A stretch of 64,000 nucleotides of DNA from AP-15 sp963716115. GTDB lineage: Bacteria > Pseudomonadota > Alphaproteobacteria > ATCC43930 > CGMCC-115725. The DNA lies in assembly GCA_963716115.1 (NCBI GenBank), contig CAVQSZ010000010.1, positions 376,161 through 440,160 on the forward strand, given 5' to 3'. Shown piece by piece: positions 9,636 to 18,221 of the stretch; within the stretch, counting starts at the first letter, position 1; every line of letters begins with the position of its first letter. Below the pieces are notes generated by a model. The model searched no databases and had not been told where the DNA came from. It saw only the letters and a list, made by a program, of their open reading frames with translations. Made by a program: the position numbers and the translations under genes.

Positions 9636-10697
9636 ATGCTCGATCCAAGCACCTGGAGGACGATCGACTGGCCGGCCGGGCACCCGCCGCTGCTGGTCGT
9701 CGTGGTCGACACCGAGGCCGAGTTCGACTGGATCCGGCAGCGGCCGCGCCGCGCCGCGGGGGCGATCTCGGTCAAATGCCAGGCGCAGACGCAGCCGCTG
9801 TTCGAACGGTATGGCGTCCGGCCGACCCTGGTCCTCGACTATCCGGTGAGCAGCACGCCGGAGGGCTACGAGGTCGTCCGCGACCTGCATCGCTCGGGGG
9901 CCTGCGAAATCGGCGCGCATCTGCAGCCGTGGGACAACCCGCCCTTTGTCGAGCAGACCACCGACGAGAATTCCTATCCGGGCAATCTGCCGTTCGAGCT
10001 CGAACGCGAGAAGCTGGTTCGGCTGACCGATGCGATCAGCGACAACATCGGGGTCCGGCCGCGCATTTATAAGGCCGGCCGCTACGGGGTCGGCCGCGGC
10101 ACGGCGAGAATTCTCGCCGAGCTCGGCTACGAGATCGATGTGAGCGTGCATCCGGGCACTGATTTCAGCGCCCAGCTCGGCCCCGACTTCTCGCAGTGCG
10201 GGGCGCGCCCCTATTGGTTCGGCAGCAACCCGGCATTGCTCGAGATCCCGCTGTCGATCGGCTACGCCGGGCTGCTCGCGAACACCGGCGGGCTCGCCTA
10301 CACCTTGACCATGAACCAGCGGCTGAAGGCGCTGCACATACCCGGGATCCTCGCCCATCTGCGCCTGCTGGAGCGCATCACGCTGACCCCGGAAGGCATC
10401 TCCTTCGACGAGCAGCGCCGCCTGACCCGCGCCTTGCTGAGGAACGGTCATCGCGTCTTCAGCCTGACCTATCACAGCCCCTCGCTCGCGCCCGGCAACA
10501 CGCCCTATGTCCGCAATCAGGCCGATTTGAGCGAGTTCCTGCGGCGGATCGAGCAGTATCTCGACTTCTTCCTCGGCGAAGTCGGCGGCCGGCCCGCGAC
10601 GCCATTCGAAATCAAGGCGTTGGCGGAGCAGGCGAGCCCGCCCGACGCGGCGGCCCCGAGCGCATCGCAACACGCCGCCGCGGACCGGCCGGGATGA
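9636..10697 (+). CDS. Polysaccharide deacetylase-like protein, WalW type
   Basis: The 353-residue protein has the carbohydrate esterase 4-type barrel. VVVDTEAEFDW at about 20-30 supplies the first acidic motif, and EIGAHLQPWDNPP near residue 92 supplies a metal-binding histidine. TYHSPSLAPGN near the C-terminus gives a second histidine motif. Such enzymes remove N-acetyl groups from polysaccharide, and this subfamily often lies in exosortase or exopolysaccharide clusters. It lies on the strand opposite to the rest of the locus. Its stop overlaps the next gene's start as ATGA (10694-10697), so the two form an operon. The last 30 residues are alanine- and proline-rich. Confidence 0.75.
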   Translation: MLDPSTWRTIDWPAGHPPLLVVVVDTEAEFDWIRQRPRRAAGAISVKCQAQTQPLFERYGVRPTLVLDYPVSSTPEGYEVVRDLHRSGACEIGAHLQPWDNPPFVEQTTDENSYPGNLPFELEREKLVRLTDAISDNIGVRPRIYKAGRYGVGRGTARILAELGYEIDVSVHPGTDFSAQLGPDFSQCGARPYWFGSNPALLEIPLSIGYAGLLANTGGLAYTLTMNQRLKALHIPGILAHLRLLERITLTPEGISFDEQRRLTRALLRNGHRVFSLTYHSPSLAPGNTPYVRNQADLSEFLRRIEQYLDFFLGEVGGRPATPFEIKALAEQASPPDAAAPSASQHAAADRPG

Positions 10698-10984
10698 CCG
10701 CGGCTGCCCGAACCTTTACCGGCGTGACCCCCGAGCTCGCCCGGCGGGTGAAGGCGCTTGCCTTTGCCGATCACGGCGTCGTCTTCGATCCGCCGGACGC
10801 GTCCAGCACCACAGCCACGGCCCGCACGCCGCTCGGCGACTGCGTGATCGCGCTGGTGCACGACGAGGAGCGGGCCGAGCTCCGGCTGACGCTCGTCAGG
10901 AAGCCGCTGCTGCTGCCCGAGACGGCGCTGTGGAGCGCCTTCGAGGCGGCGCTCGACCGCTGCCGCCGGGAAAGCGCGTCCTGA
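10694..10984 (+). CDS. Small protein of unknown function (96 aa)
   Basis: I do not recognise this 96-residue protein. It is soluble, with no signal peptide or membrane segment, and ends in a basic helix-like tail (ALDRCRRESAS). The start is the ATG that overlaps the upstream deacetylase stop by four bases, which supports genuine translation. It ends three bases before the stop of the convergent exosortase gene. The tight coupling suggests a partner of the deacetylase or of the XrtA system, but no function can be read from the sequence. Confidence 0.6.
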   Translation: MTAAARTFTGVTPELARRVKALAFADHGVVFDPPDASSTTATARTPLGDCVIALVHDEERAELRLTLVRKPLLLPETALWSAFEAALDRCRRESAS

Positions 10985-10987
10985 GGC

Positions 10988-12577
10988 TCAGGCGCCGGGT
11001 CCCGCCCCCCGGCTCAGCCGATCGAGATATTCGGCGAGCGGCTGGTTGGCCGCCAGAAAGCGCCGGATCTGATCGTCCGCGGGATCGTCGGGATCGTCCA
11101 TGCTTGCCGAGACGGCGACAAGGGCGGCCACGTCCGCCTGACGGAACAGCACCGCGCGCGCCTGCAGCAGCTTGGCCTCGATCAGCCCGCCGGCGATGCG
11201 GCCATCGACGAAATAGAACGACCAGACCAATCGGCGGCGGGGCCCGTCGATGATCTCGGCGGTGTCGACCGTCGTGGTTTGCCCGGCCAACGACAGCTCG
11301 GCGCGGCCCCGCCGGGCCAGATGCCAGGTATGGTCGTCGGCGATCCGGTTCTCGCTCCGGGTCAGCGTGTTCCCCACCGCCCGCAGGCCGTAGAGCCCGA
11401 CGTAGCGGATGACGACGCCCGAGCCCGGCTCGGCGAAGCCCTCGAGGAATTGCCGATCGGCGCCCTGGATCGACGGCCGCCAGTCCGGTTTTTCCGGGAC
11501 CGCCCGCCACGGCGGGGCGACCTGCGGGCTTCCCGCCTGCGCCAGCGGCGAGGCCGGAAAGAGGCTGTCGAGCCGGGCCGCATAGGCGGGTCCGGCGACG
11601 GCGAGCACGACCGCGGCCGAGACCGCCGCGGCGAACCGCCAGGGCGGGGTCGGCCGCCTGATCGGGCTCTGGGCCGGGGGCGAGGCAGGCCCGGGCTTGT
11701 CCACGAAGGTCATGCCGATGCCGATCAGCATCAGGATCACCAGGGAGAAGAACAGCCAGCCATAAAGCACATGGTCGGCCTCGACCGCGGCGGCGCTGCC
11801 CTCGAGATGCGCCAGCACGATGATCCCCAGCGCGCGCAAGCCGTTGGCGCCGATCGGGACGACGAGCGACAAGGCGATGAATGCGGCGCGCCGAACCCGG
11901 CTGCGGTACATGACCACGGCGAAGAAGCAGCCGAACACGATCGAAGCGATCAGGAAGCGCAACCCGGCGCAGGCCTCGGCGATTTCGAAGGAGCCTTCCG
12001 GGATCTCGATCATCAGCCCGTCGGAGTAGACCGGGATGTGCAGCGCGTGCAATCCCGCGACCGTGATGTCGGCGGTCACCCGCTGCAGCGACGGGACCAG
12101 GAACGCCCCGGTCGGCACCAGGAAGAACAGGAACAGCAGCGGCGCCAGCAGCAGCCGCGCGACTTGCGGACCGAGCGCCACCAGAAGCACGACCTCGAAC
12201 ATCGCCACCGCGGCCAGCTGCCTGCCCTCCTGGATATCGAGCACGGCGGCGACGAGCCAAACCCCCGAGATGAGCGGCAGCAGCAGCAGCGGCCACAGCG
12301 CCGGCCGCGGCGAAACCGACGAGAACACCCACCGCCTTTCCCACAGCAGGTAGGCGATCAGGCCCGGGACCAGAAAGCAATGGTTGTAGGCCGTCGATTC
12401 GAGCCACACCTGGACCGCCCCGAGGGCGTCGCGTCGGAACACGATGCCGAAGCAGAGCGCCGCCACGACGATCACGACGATCGCCGGCCGCCATCCCTGG
12501 GCCAGCTTCGCGGCGGCGGCCGGCGCTTCGCTGGCGACGACGAGCTGATCCTTCACCTCAGCCGATCCCTCTGACAA
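10988..12577 (-). CDS. xrtA: Exosortase A fused to EpsI domain
   Basis: This is the transpeptidase-like membrane protease that recognises C-terminal PEP-CTERM tails. Residues 30-300 carry about eight transmembrane segments. The expected catalytic set is visible: Cys203 in EACAGLRFL, Arg248 in PIGANGLRAL and His269 in EADHVLYG. Residues about 310-529 match the EpsI/DUF3485 domain, a fusion known in exosortase A proteins. The frame opens at TTG 12577, overlapping the FemAB gene by 20 bases. A GTG at 12556, just after the FemAB stop, is an equally plausible start and would give 522 residues. A frameshifted PEP-CTERM candidate substrate lies at 50479-51439. Confidence 0.92.
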   Translation of the reverse strand: MSEGSAEVKDQLVVASEAPAAAAKLAQGWRPAIVVIVVAALCFGIVFRRDALGAVQVWLESTAYNHCFLVPGLIAYLLWERRWVFSSVSPRPALWPLLLLPLISGVWLVAAVLDIQEGRQLAAVAMFEVVLLVALGPQVARLLLAPLLFLFFLVPTGAFLVPSLQRVTADITVAGLHALHIPVYSDGLMIEIPEGSFEIAEACAGLRFLIASIVFGCFFAVVMYRSRVRRAAFIALSLVVPIGANGLRALGIIVLAHLEGSAAAVEADHVLYGWLFFSLVILMLIGIGMTFVDKPGPASPPAQSPIRRPTPPWRFAAAVSAAVVLAVAGPAYAARLDSLFPASPLAQAGSPQVAPPWRAVPEKPDWRPSIQGADRQFLEGFAEPGSGVVIRYVGLYGLRAVGNTLTRSENRIADDHTWHLARRGRAELSLAGQTTTVDTAEIIDGPRRRLVWSFYFVDGRIAGGLIEAKLLQARAVLFRQADVAALVAVSASMDDPDDPADDQIRRFLAANQPLAEYLDRLSRGAGPGA

Positions 12578-13667
12578 TGAGTGGGCCGAGCCGGGTTGCG
12601 AGCGGCAGCGGCAGCCGCTTCCAGGCGGCGATGAGCAGGCGAAATTTGGGGTTGAGCGGGTTCAGATCGGGCGTCGCGCGCCCCTTCGCCAGGCGGAATT
12701 GATAGACGAGCGGGGTCGGCTCGAACCCCCAATTGCGCTTGAACGCATGCGATCCGGTGCCGATCTTGCTTCGCCCGAAATCGAACAGGCGGCAGCCGCG
12801 CTCGCAGGCTCTGCGCATGACCTCCCAATACATGAAGTCATTGGCGGCAAGCGCGCGGGCGGCGCGCAGGCCGCCGCCGTAAAAGGGCAGCACCTCGTCG
12901 CGAAAATACAGGTTCAGCACCGAGGCCATCGCCTGCCCATCGCTTGTTACGGTGACGATATCGGAAGCTTCCGGGAATTCTTCCCTGATGATCCGAAAAT
13001 ACGATCGCGGAAAGACCGGCGTCCCGAGGTTGCGCACGCTTTCGGCGTAGACGCGATGGAGCCGGTCGACGCCGGCGTCGAGCTCCGAGCGCAGGCGGTT
13101 TTGCATGCCCTTGCGGATCATCGCCCGCTGCTTGCGCGGGACCGCCTTGAGGTTGCCGTCGGGCGAGGGATCGAGCCGCTTGCGAAACGTGTCGTAGAGA
13201 CCCGATCTGGTCGGCCACGCCGCCCGGCCCTCGGAAAAGCCGCGCAATTCGAGCACCGGGACGGCGCAGCTCTCCATCAGCCCGGCCGCCGCCGCCTCCA
13301 GCGCGCGCAGGCTCTCGGCGTCTTCGGCGATCGGCCCGCCATAGACGCCGTACGCGTTCGATATCAGGGACGACCCGAACATCAGCGACTTGACGTGGGT
13401 CAGCGGCAACACCCCGGTGACGGCCGGCCCGCGCCGGGCGATCAGGTAATGGGTGCGATGGCCGAAGGCGCGCTCGATCACCCGCTTCCAGGCGGAGAGG
13501 TGAAAGACCGTGCCGGCGGGGCAGGAAAGGACGAAATCGTCCCAGCCCTGCCCGTCGCCGTCCCGGAACGGCCTTACCGCGACCGCGAGCGGTGATCCAT
13601 CCACGTCGCGATCACCGGAAACGGCCCCGACTCCGCGCCCAGCAGCAGCCGGTCCATGCGTGTCCAC
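12558..13667 (-). CDS. FemAB-like XrtA-associated transferase
   Basis: The protein (up to 369 residues) has the tandem GNAT-like fold of the FemAB/acetyltransferase_6 group, with conserved stretches such as FHLSAWKRVIERAFGH and YGGGLRAARALAANDFMYW. It matches the family that accompanies exosortase A and probably transfers an amino-acyl or acyl group in polysaccharide or peptidoglycan modification in the cytoplasm. The 13667 start would overlap the upstream deacetylase gene by 94 bases. A GTG at 13604 reduces this to 31 bases and still keeps the conserved region, so I consider it likely. Its stop lies inside the start region of exosortase A, so the two are probably co-translated. Confidence 0.8.
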   Translation of the reverse strand: MDTHGPAAAGRGVGAVSGDRDVDGSPLAVAVRPFRDGDGQGWDDFVLSCPAGTVFHLSAWKRVIERAFGHRTHYLIARRGPAVTGVLPLTHVKSLMFGSSLISNAYGVYGGPIAEDAESLRALEAAAAGLMESCAVPVLELRGFSEGRAAWPTRSGLYDTFRKRLDPSPDGNLKAVPRKQRAMIRKGMQNRLRSELDAGVDRLHRVYAESVRNLGTPVFPRSYFRIIREEFPEASDIVTVTSDGQAMASVLNLYFRDEVLPFYGGGLRAARALAANDFMYWEVMRRACERGCRLFDFGRSKIGTGSHAFKRNWGFEPTPLVYQFRLAKGRATPDLNPLNPKFRLLIAAWKRLPLPLATRLGPLIVRGIG

Positions 13668-14539
13668 GCGAAATCCCGCAGCAGGCGGCGCAGCCGCGCC
13701 TCATTGCGGCCCAGATTGAGATAATGACGAAGCCGCGAGCGCAGCGGGGCCTGCGATTGGCGCGGCTGATCGGGGTCGATCTCCCAGGGATGAACGTAGA
13801 AGATCGCGGGGGCGCGGGTGACCCGGTTGGCGCGCGCCAAAAGCCAGCGGCTCGCCGCGTAGGGGAAGAGACGGAAATACCCGCCGCCCGAGGCCGGGAT
13901 GTCGAGCCCGAGCAGCCGCACCACGGTCAGAGGCGCCTCGATCAACCCGGCAATCGGGGCGAACGCCGTCCGCGGCGCGCCCGGACAGCCGTAGAGGTCG
14001 CTTTGCAGCGGATAGACGCTCGAGCTGTAGCGATAGCCTTCCTCCAGCAGGATTTCATGCGCCCACGGGCTGTGGCGGCCGATCGAGAAGGTCGGCGCAC
14101 GGTAGCCGCTGACGCCGACGCCGCCGAGGTCTTCTAGGAGATGCCTGCTCTGGCGCACATCGGCGCGAAACGATTGCGGCGACTGGCGGTCGACCCTGAG
14201 ATGGTCGCCGCCGTGGCTCGCCAGCTCGTGGCCTTCGGCGACGATGCGCCGGATCAGCGCCGGGTGCCGTTGCGCGACCCATCCCAGGGTGAAGAACGTC
14301 GCCTGCGCCTCGGCCTCGGCCAAGAGGTCCAGCAGGCGCGCGGTGTTGCGCTCGACCCGCCGCGGCAGGCGCTCCCAATCGCCGCGGTTGATCGTGCCGG
14401 CGAAGGCCTCGACCTGAAAGTAATCCTCGATGTCGATCGTCATCGCGTTGACGAATCCGGTCCCCGCGCCCTGCCCGGCCGCGTCGCCGCGGGTCGGCGA
14501 GCGGTCGGCCGGACGGTGCAGCTCGGTTGCGGCGCTCAT
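13574..14539 (-). CDS. XrtA-associated polysaccharide deacetylase (DUF3473)
   Basis: The 321-residue protein opens with a disordered stretch, then AMTIDIEDYFQVEAF (about 32-46), which holds the catalytic and metal-binding acidic residues of carbohydrate esterase 4. HELASHGGDHLRV gives the histidines and GYRAPTFSIG the third motif. The C-terminal FYVHPWEIDPDQPR is typical of the DUF3473 extension found in exosortase A systems. It would deacetylate N-acetyl sugars of the exopolysaccharide. I chose ATG 14539, which overlaps the ATPase stop as ATGA, instead of the longer open frame reaching 14902, because the extra residues are a shadow of the ATPase gene. Confidence 0.88.
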   Translation of the reverse strand: MSAATELHRPADRSPTRGDAAGQGAGTGFVNAMTIDIEDYFQVEAFAGTINRGDWERLPRRVERNTARLLDLLAEAEAQATFFTLGWVAQRHPALIRRIVAEGHELASHGGDHLRVDRQSPQSFRADVRQSRHLLEDLGGVGVSGYRAPTFSIGRHSPWAHEILLEEGYRYSSSVYPLQSDLYGCPGAPRTAFAPIAGLIEAPLTVVRLLGLDIPASGGGYFRLFPYAASRWLLARANRVTRAPAIFYVHPWEIDPDQPRQSQAPLRSRLRHYLNLGRNEARLRRLLRDFAWTRMDRLLLGAESGPFPVIATWMDHRSRSR

Positions 14540-15528
14540 GCGCGCTCCCCTTGGAAATAGTGGGCGGCGATCTCGATCGCGCGCCGGATCAGGCGCTCGT
14601 GCTTGTTGACGCTCTTTTCGAGCGCCTCCAGCCGCGCGCTCACCGGGGCCAGTCCGCCGCTCCCCGGGTCGACGCCCTCGGCGTTCTGAAGCAGGGCCGG
14701 GGGCGAGGTCACCACCGCGAGCTCTTCGTTCAAATCGTTGGCGACCTTTTCGACGGCGCCCGCGGTCAGGGTATGGAGCTGCTCGAGAAAGCCGTAGAGC
14801 AGCAGCCTCGAGCACAGGGTGTTGATCCGTCGCGGCACCCCGCCGCTGTGCTGGTGGATCAGCGGAAAGGCGGCCTCGGTAAAATGCGGGTCGCCCTTCC
14901 AATCGGCGCGCCGCAGGCGGTGCTCGACATAGGCTCTGGTCTCGCCCTCGTTCAACGGGCCGAGATGGTAGGCCGCCGTCACCCGCTGCCGCAGCTGCTC
15001 GAGCCCCGGGCTCCCAAGGATGGTTCGGAACTGCGGCTGCCCGAGCAGAAAGCTCTGCAGCGCCATCGTCTTGTCGACGACGATGTTCGACAGCATGCGA
15101 AGCTCCTCGAGCGCCTCGAAGGACAGGTTCTGCGCTTCGTCGACGATCAGCAGCGCGCGCTTGCCGGTGCGGTGCTGGGCCAGCACGAAATCGTTGATGC
15201 GCTGCAGCAGCGACCCCTTGTTGAGGCCCTCCTTGGCGATGCCGAAGCCGCCGGCGACGAGGTGCAGCAGATCGTCTCCGGCGAGCTGGCTGGTGACGAT
15301 CTTGGCGGTGACGAAGCTGCTCTCGCTGATCGTCGACAACAGATTGTCGACGAGGATGGTCTTGCCGGCCCCGACCTCGCCGGTGATGATGATGAACCCT
15401 TCGGCATGGTGCAGCCCATAGACCAGATAGGCCATCGCCTGCCGGTGCACCGTGCTCTCGAAAAAGAACCGGGCGTCGGGCGTCAGCTGGAAGGGCCGGG
15501 TTTCGAGCCCGTAGAATTCGGCGTACAT
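14536..15528 (-). CDS. XrtA-associated ExeA-type ATPase
   Basis: This 330-residue AAA ATPase begins MYAEFYGLETRPFQLTPD, the conserved opening of the ExeA/GspA-like family. It has Walker A GEVGAGKT at 50-57 and Walker B LLIVDE at 126-131, followed by AQNLS. The family is a marker of exosortase A loci. It probably powers or regulates assembly of the export machinery on the inner membrane, although its partner is not established. It lies four bases after the beta-barrel gene and is coupled by ATGA to the deacetylase. Confidence 0.88.
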   Translation of the reverse strand: MYAEFYGLETRPFQLTPDARFFFESTVHRQAMAYLVYGLHHAEGFIIITGEVGAGKTILVDNLLSTISESSFVTAKIVTSQLAGDDLLHLVAGGFGIAKEGLNKGSLLQRINDFVLAQHRTGKRALLIVDEAQNLSFEALEELRMLSNIVVDKTMALQSFLLGQPQFRTILGSPGLEQLRQRVTAAYHLGPLNEGETRAYVEHRLRRADWKGDPHFTEAAFPLIHQHSGGVPRRINTLCSRLLLYGFLEQLHTLTAGAVEKVANDLNEELAVVTSPPALLQNAEGVDPGSGGLAPVSARLEALEKSVNKHERLIRRAIEIAAHYFQGERA

Positions 15529-15532
15529 CGTC

Positions 15533-17335
15533 TCAGAACGTCTTGGTCAGCAAAAGCTGCAACGAGTTGACGTAGATATCGCCGGTCCGCCCGGAGCCGA
15601 CGTTCTGGCCGTTGGTCTGAAGCGAAAACGAGTACAGCACCGAGCCGGTCAGCGCCGAGCTTATCAGGTAATTGAGGCCAAGGTTCGCCGACAGCGTGTT
15701 GAGGCTGCCGATCGGCGTCGTGCTGGCGATGGTCGGCACGCTGCGCGAGTTGGCGTAGCCGACCGAGGCGCTGCCGTTGAGATCGGGGCGGATGTCGCGC
15801 GACCAGGTGAAGCTCGCGCCGAGGCTCTTGGTCGGGGCCGTGATCGGCGGCGTCAGCGAGGTCTGGGTGTTGTAATAGCCGTACAACGAATAGCGGTTCG
15901 GCCCGATCGAATCGCTGATCCCAAAATTGAGCAGATGCTGGCGATAGACATTGTTGGTGAAGCCGAGCCCAGGGTTGTAGAACGCCGTCGGCAGCCCGGA
16001 ATACTGGTCGACGATGGCCCCATAGGGGTCGAGGCTCGAAGAGCCGAGCGCGTTCTGAAAATATTGCGTCGGCGAGCTGACCCCCTGCACCAAGGTCGCG
16101 GTCGCGACGATGGTCGGGGTGATCTGGTAGAGCGCCGACCCGGTAAAACCGTAGACGCCCTGCTGGCGGCCGTATTCGAGGCTCACATAGCCGTAATCCG
16201 CGGCGAGCCCGAGCCGCCCGCCGATCAGCCAGGTCGCCCCTTCGAACGAGGCCGCCGGAGAAAACGGATATTCGATGTTCTGATAGCCGACGCGGCCGAG
16301 CGCGGCGACCTCCGGCGTGATCCGGTATTCGAAATCGTTGAAGGCGCTGAATTGGGTGTTGCGGTTGGTCGAGGCCGAGTTGAAGCGCGAGGCGTCGACC
16401 GTCAGCCGCGACAGCGCGCGCTCGAAATCGCGGCCGCTCGCCGCGGTGAAGGTTCCCTCGTTGAAGATGCCCGAGGCGAGGTTGGTCTGCGCGGCCAGGG
16501 CGGCGGGGTTGATCGCCGCGGCCGGGGAAACCGACACGACGCCGGTGTTGCCGCCGAAATTCGTCGAGCCGAAGCGATAGCGCAGCTCGGTGTCGACAAA
16601 GCCGCCGAAGGATTCGCGCAGATACGGCGACACGGTGTTTGAATAGACCTGGGTCTGCTGGTTCCGCGGCAGCTGCGCCGGGTTGATGAAGCCGAGGCCG
16701 GGAGCCAGCGACGCCTGGGTCAGAACGCTTCGGGCGTCGACAAACAGCAGGTCCGGCACGACCGTCCCGACCCCGTTCATATAGAGATTGCTGTTGACCT
16801 GATTGAGGGTGCTGGTGGTGTAGAGGCTGGCTTGCGTTTGACCGCTGAGCACGGCCTGCAGCCGCGGGGTGTCGGCCGAAATCGAGATGCCGGGAGCGCC
16901 AAACGCGCCGATCGCGGCCTGTCGGTTCGAGTGGCTGAAATTCGCATTGTCGGTAAACCTCGTCCCGACCGTCAGATAGGGCTGGACCAGGATCGCCGGG
17001 GCGTTCGGGTCATAGGCCTGAAGCGGGGTGACGCCCCCCAGCACCGGCGACAGGCCGAGCGTGTCGGCGGGCGGCAGCGCCGAGCCGGGCAGCGGCGGCC
17101 CGCCGTAGATCGCATTGGGCGGCGCAAAGGGGCTCGGCAGGCCGAACCCGCCTTGCGGCGCCGGCGGCAGGATATTAGGGGCGAAGTCGGTGGTCTGCGC
17201 CCGCGCCGGGACAACCCATGCAGCCGCGGCCAGGGCCAGGAGCGGGAGCCCCAGCCCAGGATGCCGCCGCTGAATTGTCGTCCCCGCCGGAGCTCTACGC
17301 CGGTTTAGCCGAGCGCAGCCCATCGCCCTCGCCAC
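15533..17335 (-). CDS. PEP-CTERM-system outer-membrane beta-barrel
   Basis: The 600-residue protein has a basic N-terminus, a hydrophobic stretch (about 29-46) and a plausible signal-peptidase site after PARA. The body has alternating polar and aromatic strands. The sequence ends with phenylalanine (LLLTKTF), the usual signal for outer-membrane insertion. It matches the outer-membrane family found with exosortase A and may be the pore or anchor for the exported polymer. The first start, at 17335, overlaps the kinase gene by 41 bases. An internal ATG at 17323 (residue 5) is possible. Confidence 0.8.
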   Translation of the reverse strand: MARAMGCARLNRRRAPAGTTIQRRHPGLGLPLLALAAAAWVVPARAQTTDFAPNILPPAPQGGFGLPSPFAPPNAIYGGPPLPGSALPPADTLGLSPVLGGVTPLQAYDPNAPAILVQPYLTVGTRFTDNANFSHSNRQAAIGAFGAPGISISADTPRLQAVLSGQTQASLYTTSTLNQVNSNLYMNGVGTVVPDLLFVDARSVLTQASLAPGLGFINPAQLPRNQQTQVYSNTVSPYLRESFGGFVDTELRYRFGSTNFGGNTGVVSVSPAAAINPAALAAQTNLASGIFNEGTFTAASGRDFERALSRLTVDASRFNSASTNRNTQFSAFNDFEYRITPEVAALGRVGYQNIEYPFSPAASFEGATWLIGGRLGLAADYGYVSLEYGRQQGVYGFTGSALYQITPTIVATATLVQGVSSPTQYFQNALGSSSLDPYGAIVDQYSGLPTAFYNPGLGFTNNVYRQHLLNFGISDSIGPNRYSLYGYYNTQTSLTPPITAPTKSLGASFTWSRDIRPDLNGSASVGYANSRSVPTIASTTPIGSLNTLSANLGLNYLISSALTGSVLYSFSLQTNGQNVGSGRTGDIYVNSLQLLLTKTF

Positions 17336-18221
17336 CGGGGTAATGATAGCCGTATCCGTACGAGCCGAAATGCTCGGTCGCCTGCTCGCTCTTGTTCAAG
17401 AGCAGGCTGATCCGGGGACAGGTGCTGAGCATGCTGAGCCCGGCTTCGATCTCCGCCTGCTGGGTGCGGTGGGCTTCGACGACGAACACGATCTGACCGA
17501 CCAGGGGCGCGAGCGCCGCGGCGTCGCTGCTGGCCATGCAGGGCGGCGTGTCGAGGATCACGAAGCGATCGGCGTAACGCTGTGTCATCTCGCCCATCAG
17601 CGCCGCCATTTGCCTGCTCGAAAACAGCTCCGGCACGTGCGGGCCGCCGCGGCCCGACGGCAGAACCAGCAAATTCGGGATATTGGTCCGCACCAAAGCC
17701 TCGGACAGGTCGACATCACCGGCGAGCACGTCGACAATCCCGCGCTCCCCCGAAATGCCGAGGAGGTGGCGCAAGGTCGAGTGCTGCGTGTCGACATCGA
17801 CGAGCAGCGCCTTGGCGTCCCGCTCCGATGCGAAGGCGAGCGCCAGATTGAGCGCGACAAAGGTCTTGCCCTCGCCGGGCCGGGCGCTGGTCACCATGAT
17901 CAGCCGGCTCGGCTGCCGCCCGCCGAGCGGATTGGGCTGCGCCATGGCGGCCATCAGGTTGCGCTTGACCAGGCGAAACTCCTCCACCGTCCGGGACCGC
18001 TCCGAGGAGGGGATGGTGACGCCGTAGCCGGCCAGCTGGCCGCGGTCGAGAACCAGCTCGACCCCGTTGACCGGCTCGGCGGCCCCCGGTGGCGACGCGG
18101 CAGGCGGCGGCGCGCCGAGCTGCGCGGAAGCTCCGGGATGCGCCGGCGGGCCGGGCTCGGCCGCCTCGCGTTGGCGCAGCAGCGCCGCAGCGCGCTCGAT
18201 CAGCCCTATCGATTCGGCCAT
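17295..18221 (-). CDS. XrtA-associated tyrosine autokinase (BY-kinase)
   Basis: This 308-residue cytoplasmic kinase has Walker A ARPGEGKT at 113-120, Walker A' LLVDVDTQ at 139-146 and a Walker B motif (VILDTPP) near 220. Its C-terminus contains a short tyrosine cluster (GSYGYGYHYPG), the likely autophosphorylation site. Such kinases act with the Wzz-like protein to control polymer length and export. The first 60 residues are proline- and alanine-rich and probably unstructured. I set the start at ATG 18221, whose A overlaps the TAA stop of the chain-length gene, giving TAATG. The upstream open frame to 18305 is a shadow. Confidence 0.88.
   Translation of the reverse strand: MAESIGLIERAAALLRQREAAEPGPPAHPGASAQLGAPPPAASPPGAAEPVNGVELVLDRGQLAGYGVTIPSSERSRTVEEFRLVKRNLMAAMAQPNPLGGRQPSRLIMVTSARPGEGKTFVALNLALAFASERDAKALLVDVDTQHSTLRHLLGISGERGIVDVLAGDVDLSEALVRTNIPNLLVLPSGRGGPHVPELFSSRQMAALMGEMTQRYADRFVILDTPPCMASSDAAALAPLVGQIVFVVEAHRTQQAEIEAGLSMLSTCPRISLLLNKSEQATEHFGSYGYGYHYPGGEGDGLRSAKPA

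Noticed and set aside
9417..10673. Minus-strand open frame of 418 codons
   Set aside because: It is antisense to the plus-strand deacetylase, which has clear family motifs.
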